From: Kribbella catacumbae DSM 19601
GTDB lineage: Bacteria; Actinomycetota; Actinomycetes; Propionibacteriales; Kribbellaceae
Reading direction: 5' to 3'
Assembly (NCBI RefSeq): GCF_000372465.1
Contig: NZ_AQUZ01000022.1
Span: 41,897 to 76,513, forward strand
DNA: 34,617 nt
Both the position numbers and the translations under genes were made by a program. The notes below the pieces were generated by a model, which saw only the letters and a program-made list of their open reading frames with translations, searched no databases and was not told where the DNA came from. Positions 8,167 to 15,254 of this stretch are shown here, in pieces; position 1 is the first letter of the stretch; each line of letters opens with the position of its first letter.

Positions 8167-9354
8167 TCAAGATACTCCTACGTTTGCCATCCGGACGCTT
8201 CGACTGCTCAGCAGGCTCGCGCCGGCGAGCGCAGTACCGGCCGCACAAGCCAGTACTGCGAACCGCGGCCCGGCGCTGGCGACGCCGCCCAACAGGTTCA
8301 TGGAGGCGATCAGCGGAAGCGTCTGAGCGAGGGCCAGCAGCGACTGCAGCCGGGTCAAGTGCGAGCGCGGCGTACTGGCGACGAACAGCGGCGCCAGGTG
8401 GGACGTGAACAGGCCGACCCCGACGCCTTGGACGAAGCCGGACAGCACCGCTGCGTAGGCGGCCGATGACAGTGCGAGACCAGCGATGCCTGCAGCAGCC
8501 AGTAGGCATCCGGCAGCCGCTGTAGCGCCGGGGAGTGCGACGGTGCCCAGCCGGGCGACGACCAGCGTGACGAGCAGCCCGCCAACCACAGTCGCCCCGA
8601 CGATCAGCCCAGCCTGCGACGCCGCCCACCCGTTGGTACGGGCGAGCAGTGGGATGCAGAGCGAGGTCACGGGCAAGACGAACGCCGCTGTCAATCCCAC
8701 GCTCAGCAGCAGAGCCCTGAGCACCGGCTCGGACCAGGCGAGGCGGATGCCGTCCACTGCCTCTTTCACCACCGAGTGCCCGGCAACAACCTCACCGGAG
8801 GCCAGTGGAGGCTTGATGACCAGCAAGAGGGCGAAGGCGATCAGGAAGGTGGCACCGTCGACCACCAGAGCTCCGACCAGACCGGCGGTCGCAACTAGGA
8901 GTCCGCCGAGAGGCCCGGCTGCCAGAGTCACCACCTGTTGGGTCGACGTGCGCAGGGCCATCGCCTTGGGCAGAGAGGCATCGTCGGCGAAGAGGCGAGG
9001 GAAGGCGCCTGCGGCGGGTAGAGCGAAGGCGTCGACCGTTCCGATGGTGGCGGCGGTCAAGAGGAGCAGCACGGCCGTAGTACCGGTCAGCTGGAATGCC
9101 GCAGCCAGCAGAAAGGTGAGGAAGGCTAGTAGGAAGTAGCAGGTGAGCAGGACACGGCGTGGGCCCCAACGATCGCCCAGTACGCCGCCTGCGAGTAGCA
9201 GGACGGCTCTGGGCAAGGTGTAGCCGGTCAGCACCAGGCCGGCAACGTGCGGACCGAGATCCGCCGCCGCCCAGCCGAGCGCGAAGAACACTGCGGCGTC
9301 ACCGAACGTCGAGAGTGACGCGCCTGCCAACCAGCCGTAGAAGCCGCGGTTCAC
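8167..9354 (-). CDS. MFS drug-efflux-type transporter
   Basis: 395 residues, almost entirely hydrophobic, consistent with 12 membrane segments. The cytoplasmic loop between helices 2 and 3 carries the MFS motif A variant GGVLGDRWGPRRVL (about residues 56-69), as in proton-driven drug exporters. The GTG start at 9354-9352 overlaps the stop codon of the MerR-type gene by 4 nt (GTGA), so the two are translationally coupled. A regulator immediately upstream of and coupled to an exporter suggests the exporter is induced by, or pumps, whatever the regulator senses. Substrate unknown. Confidence 0.88.
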   Translation of the reverse strand: MNRGFYGWLAGASLSTFGDAAVFFALGWAAADLGPHVAGLVLTGYTLPRAVLLLAGGVLGDRWGPRRVLLTCYFLLAFLTFLLAAAFQLTGTTAVLLLLTAATIGTVDAFALPAAGAFPRLFADDASLPKAMALRTSTQQVVTLAAGPLGGLLVATAGLVGALVVDGATFLIAFALLLVIKPPLASGEVVAGHSVVKEAVDGIRLAWSEPVLRALLLSVGLTAAFVLPVTSLCIPLLARTNGWAASQAGLIVGATVVGGLLVTLVVARLGTVALPGATAAAGCLLAAAGIAGLALSSAAYAAVLSGFVQGVGVGLFTSHLAPLFVASTPRSHLTRLQSLLALAQTLPLIASMNLLGGVASAGPRFAVLACAAGTALAGASLLSSRSVRMANVGVS

Positions 9355-10397
9355 CCGTCGAGACGGGTCGGCATCACCAGCGTGGTGAAGGTGCCCTGGT
9401 CGGCAGACCGCACCACTACCGGCCGGTCCACGGCACAGAGCTCCAGCAGTACGTCCGGTCCGACACTCACGCTCAGCGCGGCCGCCAGCAGCGAAGCCGA
9501 GAACCCGAGCTGCACAGCACCCGACCCGATCCCCTCCAGCTCCCCGAGCTTCTCCCCCGAGTCGACCGCGGTCACCGCGAGCCGGCCAGAGTCGATGTCG
9601 AGGGCAACGGTCTCACCGGTCAGCAAGGCGAGCAGCTGCTGACGATCGGCGACCACGCGACAGACCGGCGGAGTCAGCCCGTCCAGGATCGACTGGTACG
9701 CCGGGAACTCCTCGTCGACCACCGGGACCGCCCGGGAGTCGCCATCGACGACTAGCGCAGTGCCGGCCGGTCCTGTCTCCAGGCGGACCTCGACCGCGGC
9801 ACCAACCCATCGCGCGAGCGCAGTCAGCTCGGTCGCCCGGACCAGCAGGTTGCGCGGGTACCCGGCGAATCCGAGCGGCTGCAGCTTCCGCACCGACATC
9901 CGGTACCGGTCGGTCGCTACGAGCGCCACCTCGTCCTCACCGAGCTCCAGCAGGACACAGGCGAGCGCGGGGATCTCCTCAGTCGTGGCAGCCGCGGCGG
10001 ACACCTGGCGGATCGCACTAGCGAGTTCCGCGCCGCCGAGCCTGACCACGCATTCGTACGGCACGGCCGGCAACGAGGCGAGGATCCTCGCCGTGGCCCG
10101 CCGGGCTACCTCCGCCTTGCCTTCGACCGTCCGCAAGTGCGCCTGGACGACTGCGACGCCGGCTGCCGCTCCCTCGTCGAGCACGACCCGGACCTCGGCC
10201 AGCGGCAGGTCGATCTCGCGCAGGTCGCGCAGCAACGCGGCACGCGCCTGCTGCGACGGGGAGTAGTACCGGTAGCCGTTCTGGTCGTCGACCGACGCCG
10301 GGCGGAGCAGTCCGCAGTCGTCGTAGAAGCGCAGCGCGCTCGGGGTCAGCCCGACCTGGCGGGCGAAGGCGCTGATCGTCAGCAGCTCGTCTGTCAT
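9351..10397 (-). CDS. MerR-family regulator fused to a DNA polymerase beta-clamp-like domain
   Basis: 348 residues from the ATG at 10397, with AGGA about 8 nt upstream; the longer open frame lacks this. Residues 5-70 are a MerR winged helix-turn-helix (LTISAFARQVGLTPSALRFY ... NGYRYYSPSQ), followed by a helix to about 112. From about 117 the protein resembles DnaN domains 2 and 3: VRLGGAELASAIRQV, VALVATDRYRMSVRKL (clamp-like TDGYRLA), LLVRATELTAL, VVDEEFPAYQSIL (clamp-like GEFPDY), DRQQLLALL, RPVVVRSADQ, and the C-terminal LVMPTRL, matching the conserved MPxRL end of sliding clamps. Clamp domain 1 is thus replaced by a DNA-binding domain. Similar proteins exist in actinobacterial annotations under a polymerase-beta-family name; I know of no mechanism. 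It overlaps the exporter gene by 4 nt. Confidence 0.85.
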   Translation of the reverse strand: MTDELLTISAFARQVGLTPSALRFYDDCGLLRPASVDDQNGYRYYSPSQQARAALLRDLREIDLPLAEVRVVLDEGAAAGVAVVQAHLRTVEGKAEVARRATARILASLPAVPYECVVRLGGAELASAIRQVSAAAATTEEIPALACVLLELGEDEVALVATDRYRMSVRKLQPLGFAGYPRNLLVRATELTALARWVGAAVEVRLETGPAGTALVVDGDSRAVPVVDEEFPAYQSILDGLTPPVCRVVADRQQLLALLTGETVALDIDSGRLAVTAVDSGEKLGELEGIGSGAVQLGFSASLLAAALSVSVGPDVLLELCAVDRPVVVRSADQGTFTTLVMPTRLDG

Positions 10398-10484
10398 GCC
10401 GCTGATCCTGGGTCTTCGACCAACTCGAAGGTCAACCTGCCGACCCCGGGAGCGGACGGTGCGGGGGTCGGTGAAAATGGGGGC

Positions 10485-10958
10485 GTGACGAGGTTGTTCG
10501 TGGTGACGGGCGCACCGGGCGCGGGCAAGTCGACGGTGATCCCGGAGCTGCTGCGACTGAGGTCGGGGCAGCTCGTGGTGATGGATATGGACGAGCTGCT
10601 CGACGACGATGGCCGGGTGCTCGGGATCGAGATCACCGACACTTCCGCCGCCGCGAACTGGCCCGCATACAACGCGTTGTGGCTGCGTATCACCGAACTC
10701 GTCCGCCGCTCCGGTACGCCGATGCTGCTGCTCTCCCCGCTCGTACCCCAAGAGCTGCCCGAAGGCCGCTGGCTGCACCTGGACTGCCCCGACGCCGTAC
10801 GCCGCCGGCGCCTGGCCGCGCGCGGCTGGTCGGAGGAGCAGATCACCGAGGCACTCGAGGACGCCGCCGAGATGCGCAAACTCGTCCCCCGATCAGTCCC
10901 CGGCAACGGTACGCCAGAAGAGTCCGCCCGCCTGATACTCGCCTGGGTCAACGAGTAA
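10485..10958 (+). CDS. P-loop kinase / AAA-type nucleotide-binding protein
   Basis: 157 residues from the GTG at 10485, the first usable start for the conserved N-terminus; it lies 87 nt from the divergent MerR-type gene. The Walker A motif GAPGAGKST (residues 9-17) follows the first strand, and VVMDMDELL (about 33-41) is a plausible second acidic motif. The C-terminal part has an Arg-rich lid-like segment, DAVRRRRLAARGW, and a helical end. The size and layout match the broad chloramphenicol-phosphotransferase/zeta/gluconate-kinase-like P-loop kinases, which phosphorylate small molecules; no substrate can be named. It ends 5 nt before the convergent anmK stop. The divergent layout suggests joint regulation with the MerR protein, but this is inference. 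Confidence 0.75.
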   Translation: MTRLFVVTGAPGAGKSTVIPELLRLRSGQLVVMDMDELLDDDGRVLGIEITDTSAAANWPAYNALWLRITELVRRSGTPMLLLSPLVPQELPEGRWLHLDCPDAVRRRRLAARGWSEEQITEALEDAAEMRKLVPRSVPGNGTPEESARLILAWVNE

Positions 10959-10963
10959 ACCAG

Positions 10964-12148
10964 TTACTCAATCCGCAGCCCGCGTGGCGTCCAGGGCGGT
11001 GCCGGTGACATAGGAAGCGGGCCATGGCCCGGCGTGATCGACCCGAGCACGCTGCTGTGCCGCGCTCCCGTACAACTCGGCACAGTCCCACCAAGCCCGT
11101 TCACAGTCAGGAACCCCAGTACTGCGAACGCGTATGCCTCCTTAGCCGCCGACGGCAACCCTAGGTCGTCAGTACTCCGCAGCGGCACCCCACGAAGCTC
11201 CTCGGCCAGCATGTGCATCAGCACCGGGTTGCGGATCCCACCACCGGACGCGATGACCTCAGTACCGCCGTAGCCGTGTACTGCGTCCGCCACCGTCCGC
11301 GCGGTCAACGCGGTCACGGTGGCGACCAGGTCATCCGGTGCGATCAGCGGGAGCCCACTCATCGCCTCTGCGAGGTATCCGAGGTGGAACAGCTCCTTGC
11401 CGGTGCTCTTGGGCGCCGTCCGCGCGTAGTACGGCTCAGCCAGCAGTCTCTCGAGCAACTCCGGATGAACCCGCCCACGACCGGCCATCACGCCGTCCGC
11501 GTCGAAGGTGGACTGTCCGCCGGTGAGATCACGCACCACCGCGTCCCCCAGCGCGTTGGCCGGGCCGGTGTCGAAGGCGATCGGGTCCGCCGTACCGGGT
11601 ACCACGGTGATGTTGGCGATCCCGCCGAGGTTGAGGGCGACCGGCGTACCGGCTCGGCCGCGCAGCCAGAGGACGTCGACGATGCTGACCAGGGGCGCAC
11701 CCTGACCGCCGGCCGCGACGTCGCGGGACCGCAGGTCGGAGACGACCGCGATGCCGGTCGCCTCGGCGATCCAAGCGGGTTGCCCGAGTTGCAGCGTGCC
11801 GCGCACCTCGCCTTGGTCGACCCAGTGACTCTGCTCGACCCAGTGATAGGCGGTCTGGCCATGCGACACGATCAGCTCGGCATGCCCGCCGCAGAGCTGC
11901 TCGACCGCCTGTTCCGCGACCGCGGCGAACGCCTGCCCGATCCCGGTGTCGAGCCGGCAGACCTGCTCGAGCGTTGTAGTTGCCGGCGGCAATGAACGGG
12001 CGAGCTGCGCCCGCAACGACTCGGGATAAGCACGACTCAGCATCCCGAGCGGGGTCAGTACCAGCTGGTCGCCCTCGATCCGCAGATCGGCCGCCGCGGC
12101 GTCGATCGCGTCGTACGAGGTGCCTGACATCAGGCCGATGACCCGCAT
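10964..12148 (-). CDS. anmK: Anhydro-N-acetylmuramic acid kinase
   Basis: 394 residues, the usual length for the family. It opens MRVIGLMSGTSYDAIDAA, the characteristic AnmK phosphate-binding start (SGTSxDxxD). Further family segments are VSHGQTAYHW, GGIANITV, AFDTGPANAL (canonical form has GPGN; here GPAN) and VIASGGGIRNPVLM. AnmK cleaves the 1,6-anhydro ring of anhydro-MurNAc and phosphorylates it to MurNAc-6-phosphate, a step of cell-wall recycling in the cytoplasm. The start is 1 nt beyond the stop of the upstream MHS transporter, so the two form an operon. The C-terminus has a short Pro-rich tail (PAPPWTPRGLRIE). No MurNAc-6-phosphate etherase is in view. Confidence 0.92.
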   Translation of the reverse strand: MRVIGLMSGTSYDAIDAAAADLRIEGDQLVLTPLGMLSRAYPESLRAQLARSLPPATTTLEQVCRLDTGIGQAFAAVAEQAVEQLCGGHAELIVSHGQTAYHWVEQSHWVDQGEVRGTLQLGQPAWIAEATGIAVVSDLRSRDVAAGGQGAPLVSIVDVLWLRGRAGTPVALNLGGIANITVVPGTADPIAFDTGPANALGDAVVRDLTGGQSTFDADGVMAGRGRVHPELLERLLAEPYYARTAPKSTGKELFHLGYLAEAMSGLPLIAPDDLVATVTALTARTVADAVHGYGGTEVIASGGGIRNPVLMHMLAEELRGVPLRSTDDLGLPSAAKEAYAFAVLGFLTVNGLGGTVPSCTGARHSSVLGSITPGHGPLPMSPAPPWTPRGLRIE

Positions 12149-12149
12149 G

Positions 12150-13448
12150 TCAATCCCGCAAGTCGCGTCGGTAGTCGTCGCCTCGCAAGGTCAGCAGGGC
12201 GATGACGGAGACCGCGCAGGTGGCGACCACGTAGTACGCGGGGATGTCGACGTTCTTGGTCCGCTTGATCAGTTCGGTGATGATCAGGCCGGCCGAGCCC
12301 GAGAAGACGGCGTTCGACAGCGAGTAGGCCAGCCCGAGGCCGGTGTAGCGCGCTCTGGTGGGGAACATCTCTGCCAGCATGGCGGGTCCCGGCCCGGCCA
12401 TCAACCCGACAACGAGTCCGGCCGCGAAGATCGCGATCCCCTTGGCGGCGTTCGAGCTCTCCTTGTCCTGCAACAGATTCATCAGCGGAAACGCCAGTAC
12501 TACGACCAGCGCGGCGCCGGTCACCATCACCGGACGGCGGCCGATCCGGTCACTCAGCCAGCCGGCAGGCAGGATCGAGACGGCGAAACCCAGGTTGGCC
12601 AGCACGGTCGCGACCAGCGCCTGCTGGAAGGTCGCGTGCAACGTCGCCTGCAAGTACGACGGCATCACGACGAGGAACGTGTACCCGGCCGCGGACCAGC
12701 CCATCAGCCGGGCGATGCCGAGGGCGATCGCCTTGGCCACCTCCGCCTTGTCGGCCGGGGGCGCGGCTTCTTGCTGGACCTTGGCGAAGCTCGGCGTCTC
12801 GTCCAGCCTCAGCCGCAACCACAACGCGACCAGCCCGAGCGGCAGCGCGAGCAGGAACGGCACCCGCCAGCCCCAGTCGGTCAGTGCCTCCTTGCTCAGC
12901 ACGGTCGCGAGGATCGCCGCGAGACCGGCGCCGGTGAGCAGGCCGAGCGCGACGGTGAAGGACTGCCAGGCGCCGTACAGGCCGCGCTTGGTCCGCGGGG
13001 CGAACTCGGTCATGATCGACACCGCGCCACCGAACTCACCGCCTGCCGACAACCCCTGCAACGCCCGGACCAGGGTCAGCAACCAGGGCGCGGCCGCTCC
13101 GACCGCGGCGTACGTCGGCAGAATGCCGATCAGCGTGGTCGACCCGGTCATCAGCAAGAGCACGATGATCAGAGTCGGACGCCGGCCGATCCGGTCGCCG
13201 AGCCGGCCGAACACCGCGGCACCGATCGGGCGGAAGAAGAACGCCAGCGCGAACGAGGCGTAGGTCTTGATCAGGCTCTCGGCGTCACTGGTCGAGGTGC
13301 TGCTGAAGAAGTTCGCCGCGATCACCGTCGCGAAGAAGCCGTAGGCACCGAACTCGTACCACTCGACGAAGTTGCCGACCGTACCGGCCACCAGCGACCG
13401 GCGGGTCCGCCGGGCATCGGCCGTCACCGTACCGGGTGCAATGCTCAT
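12150..13448 (-). CDS. MHS-family (metabolite:proton symporter) MFS transporter
   Basis: 432 residues with 12 predicted membrane helices. The segments GTVGNFVEWYEFGAYGFF (N-terminus), FFFRPIGAAVFGRLGDRIGRR and RALQGLSAGGEFGGA are signatures of the MHS family (ProP, ShiA, KgtP), which import organic acids and zwitterions with protons. The ATG is at 13448. The gene runs directly into anmK with a 1-nt gap. By context the cargo could be a muropeptide or amino-sugar derivative, but family members with known substrates do not carry sugars, so the link is only inference. It is divergent from the Endo H gene across a 258-nt region with palindromic sites. Confidence 0.87.
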   Translation of the reverse strand: MSIAPGTVTADARRTRRSLVAGTVGNFVEWYEFGAYGFFATVIAANFFSSTSTSDAESLIKTYASFALAFFFRPIGAAVFGRLGDRIGRRPTLIIVLLLMTGSTTLIGILPTYAAVGAAAPWLLTLVRALQGLSAGGEFGGAVSIMTEFAPRTKRGLYGAWQSFTVALGLLTGAGLAAILATVLSKEALTDWGWRVPFLLALPLGLVALWLRLRLDETPSFAKVQQEAAPPADKAEVAKAIALGIARLMGWSAAGYTFLVVMPSYLQATLHATFQQALVATVLANLGFAVSILPAGWLSDRIGRRPVMVTGAALVVVLAFPLMNLLQDKESSNAAKGIAIFAAGLVVGLMAGPGPAMLAEMFPTRARYTGLGLAYSLSNAVFSGSAGLIITELIKRTKNVDIPAYYVVATCAVSVIALLTLRGDDYRRDLRD

Positions 13449-13570
13449 GGATCACCTTCCCACTAGCCCCCGTAACTTTCCTCCCGCCAACAAGACCATC
13501 TTTGTCTATAACTTCCTCCCGCGCGAGCAGGCGTCTCGCGGATCGGCCCACTGCGCTGAGCGACGACGTC

Positions 13571-13599
13571 TTGACACAACGTCTACTCCGGTCGAAGAT
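13571..13599 (+). promoter_or_regulatory. Putative promoter of the Endo H gene
   Basis: A perfect TTGACA (13571-13576) is followed after 17 nt by GAAGAT (13594-13599), matching the -10 consensus at three positions. It points toward the endoglycosidase gene, about 108 nt upstream of the ATG. The first arm of the palindromic pair starts 6 nt after it, near the expected start of transcription. Confidence 0.4.
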
Positions 13600-13604
13600 C
13601 GGTT

Positions 13605-13677
13605 CGCTATACCGGTTTATCTGAGCTACCCCCGACTCGCCTTAGCAGGCAGGGAACAGCACTTAACCGGTATAGCG
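13605..13677. promoter_or_regulatory. Operator-like pair of 13-bp inverted sites
   Basis: CGCTATACCGGTT at 13605-13617 and its exact reverse complement at 13665-13677 are separated by 47 nt. Each contains the 6-bp palindrome ACCGGT, so each arm could also bind a dimer on its own. The pair sits just downstream of the TTGACA promoter and between the divergent MHS-anmK and Endo H genes, where a shared repressor would act, possibly with looping. No regulator gene is adjacent. Confidence 0.5.
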
Positions 13678-13706
13678 ATCACCCCGCCCCGACAAGGAGT
13701 TGATCG

Positions 13707-14627
13707 ATGAGTCCCGCATTCATCAGCCGACGGACCCTGCTGTCAGGTCTTGCGGCGACAACCGCCGTCGCCGCGACCGGCGCGGCAGCGATGCCCGCCG
13801 AAGCCGCGATGGACCGGCAGTGCCGCGCAGGCAAGACCGGCCCGCTGTCGGTCGTCTACGTGGAGGTGAACGACCACAGCATGCTGAGCGCCGGCAAGTA
13901 CACCCTCGCCCAGGGTGGTGCCCAGGTGTTCGACATCGCCGTGATCTTCGCCGCCAACATCAACTACGACGGCACGAAGGCGTACCTGCACTTCAACCAG
14001 AACGTGCAACGCGTGCTGGACAACGCGGCGACCCAGATCCGGCCGCTACAGCAGAAGGGCATCAAGGTCGTGTTGTCGATCCTCGGCAACCACCAGGGCG
14101 CCGGCTTCGCCAACTTCCCGTCGAAGGCAGCCGCCGGGGCGTTCGCCCAGGAGCTGGCCAACGCGGTCACGAAGTACGGACTCGACGGCATCGACTTCGA
14201 CGACGAGTACGCGGAGTACGGCGTCAACGGCACCGGCCAGCCGAACGCCAGCTCGTTCTTCTACCTGGTCTCCGCACTGCGCCAGAAGCTGCCGAACAAG
14301 CTCATCACCCTCTACGACATCGGCCCGTCGGCAGCCCGCCTGAGCTACAACGGCCAGAGCATCGCCAACACCTTCAACTACGCCTGGAACCCGTACTACG
14401 GAACGTGGAGCGTGCCGCGCGGTCCGAGCGCCAAGTCCAGACTGTCCCCGGCCGCGGTCTCCTACACCGCCACGAGCTCGTCCACCGCCGCAAGCCTGGC
14501 CCAGCGCACGGTCAACGAGGGCTACGGCGTCTTCCTCACCTACAACCTCGGCGAGACGGACACCCACACCTACATCTCCGCCTTCACCAGCAAGCTCTAC
14601 GGCAGCAGCGCGGTCTACAAGCCCTGA
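13707..14627 (+). CDS. Secreted endo-beta-N-acetylglucosaminidase, Endo H type (GH18)
   Basis: 306 residues. ATG at 13707 with AAGGAG 7 nt upstream. The N-terminus is a twin-arginine signal (SRRTLLSG, then an Ala-rich hydrophobic stretch). The active site motif GLDGIDFDDEYAEYG (about 158-172) is the GH18 DGxDxDxE signature, with Glu167 as acid/base and Asp165 assisting the substrate N-acetyl group. The sequence after it (LITLYDIGPSAARLSYNG, FNYAWNPYYGTW, RTVNEGYGVFLTYNLGETD) follows Streptomyces plicatus Endo H closely, which cuts within the chitobiose core of high-mannose N-glycans. Length also matches (Endo H is about 313 with signal). I infer it strips glycans from fungal or plant glycoproteins outside the cell. 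It ends 1 nt from the convergent phosphatase-fold gene. Confidence 0.93.
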   Translation: MSPAFISRRTLLSGLAATTAVAATGAAAMPAEAAMDRQCRAGKTGPLSVVYVEVNDHSMLSAGKYTLAQGGAQVFDIAVIFAANINYDGTKAYLHFNQNVQRVLDNAATQIRPLQQKGIKVVLSILGNHQGAGFANFPSKAAAGAFAQELANAVTKYGLDGIDFDDEYAEYGVNGTGQPNASSFFYLVSALRQKLPNKLITLYDIGPSAARLSYNGQSIANTFNYAWNPYYGTWSVPRGPSAKSRLSPAAVSYTATSSSTAASLAQRTVNEGYGVFLTYNLGETDTHTYISAFTSKLYGSSAVYKP

Positions 14628-14628
14628 C

Positions 14629-15150
14629 TCAAAGCTCGTACTTCCACCCCGGCTGCCACTCGAAGGGCGCATCCAGCAGTTCCTCGAGTGGCAGCCGGCT
14701 GCCGAGCAGGTGGTCGAGACACCACCGGTTCGCCGAGTGGGCGACCACCAGGACCCGCCTTCCGGCGTACCAGCGGCTGATGTCGGCAAGGAACGACTCG
14801 GTCAGCCCCAGCACCTCCCGATAGCTCTGCCCGCCGGGGAACGGGACGTCGATCCGATCCCGTCGCGGCCCGAGAGAGTCCGCCGGTGAGCCGTTGAGCT
14901 CGCCGTAGTCGCACTCCCGCAGCCGCCAGTCCTGCAGATGCGGCATCTTCAGCCCGGCGACCTCGACCGTCTGCACGGCTCGGCGCAGATCCGAGCTGAA
15001 GACGACATCGACATCCCGGCGCCGCTCCCCGAGGCCCACCCCGAGCCGGCGGCCCTCCGCCGACAACTCCCCCGGCAGCCACCCCGTGGCGGTCCCCTCC
15101 TCGTTGTCCGTAGTGATCGAGTGCGTCTCGTAGATCAGCGTCGTGGTCAC
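14629..15150 (-). CDS. Histidine-phosphatase-superfamily protein with altered RHG motif
   Basis: 173 residues, GTG at 15150. The fold is recognisable from ATGWLPGELSAEGRRLG, the SSDLRRAVQT segment (Arg56), RLRECDYGELNG (Glu79/84), PGGQSYREV and the second catalytic-site histidine VVAHSANR (His138). The opening motif, normally [LIV]xRHG[EQ]T, here reads IYETHSITTDNE: the nucleophile position His10 is kept, but the preceding Arg is Thr and the following Gly is Ser. That Arg normally binds phosphate, so activity may be changed or lost. Convergent with Endo H (1-nt gap) and divergent from the acyl-CoA dehydrogenase. Substrate unknown. Confidence 0.82.
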   Translation of the reverse strand: MTTTLIYETHSITTDNEEGTATGWLPGELSAEGRRLGVGLGERRRDVDVVFSSDLRRAVQTVEVAGLKMPHLQDWRLRECDYGELNGSPADSLGPRRDRIDVPFPGGQSYREVLGLTESFLADISRWYAGRRVLVVAHSANRWCLDHLLGSRLPLEELLDAPFEWQPGWKYEL

Positions 15151-15169
15151 AGCTCACAGTCAATCCGCT

Positions 15170-15197
15170 TTGCGTAGATTACCGGCGGGTATATACT
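15170..15197 (+). promoter_or_regulatory. Putative promoter of the acyl-CoA dehydrogenase gene
   Basis: TTGCGT (15170-15175) and TATACT (15192-15197) are separated by 16 nt; TATACT matches the -10 consensus at five of six positions. The GTG start is about 58 nt downstream. The -10 overlaps the first of the TACTC repeats described next. Confidence 0.5.
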
Positions 15198-15214
15198 CAA
15201 GTTACTCGTGAGTA
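15194..15214. promoter_or_regulatory. TACTC repeats and palindrome, probable fatty-acid regulator operator
   Basis: TACTC occurs at 15194-15198 and 15203-15207, followed after 2 nt by its inverse GAGTA at 15210-15214, giving the palindrome TACTCGTGAGTA. The cluster overlaps the -10 box and the likely transcription start, a position suited to a TetR-type repressor of beta-oxidation genes. Which regulator binds is not known from this window. Confidence 0.45.
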
Positions 15215-15254
15215 CAACGCGCCAAGAGGCCGTGCCAATAGGTAGGGGAACCCT

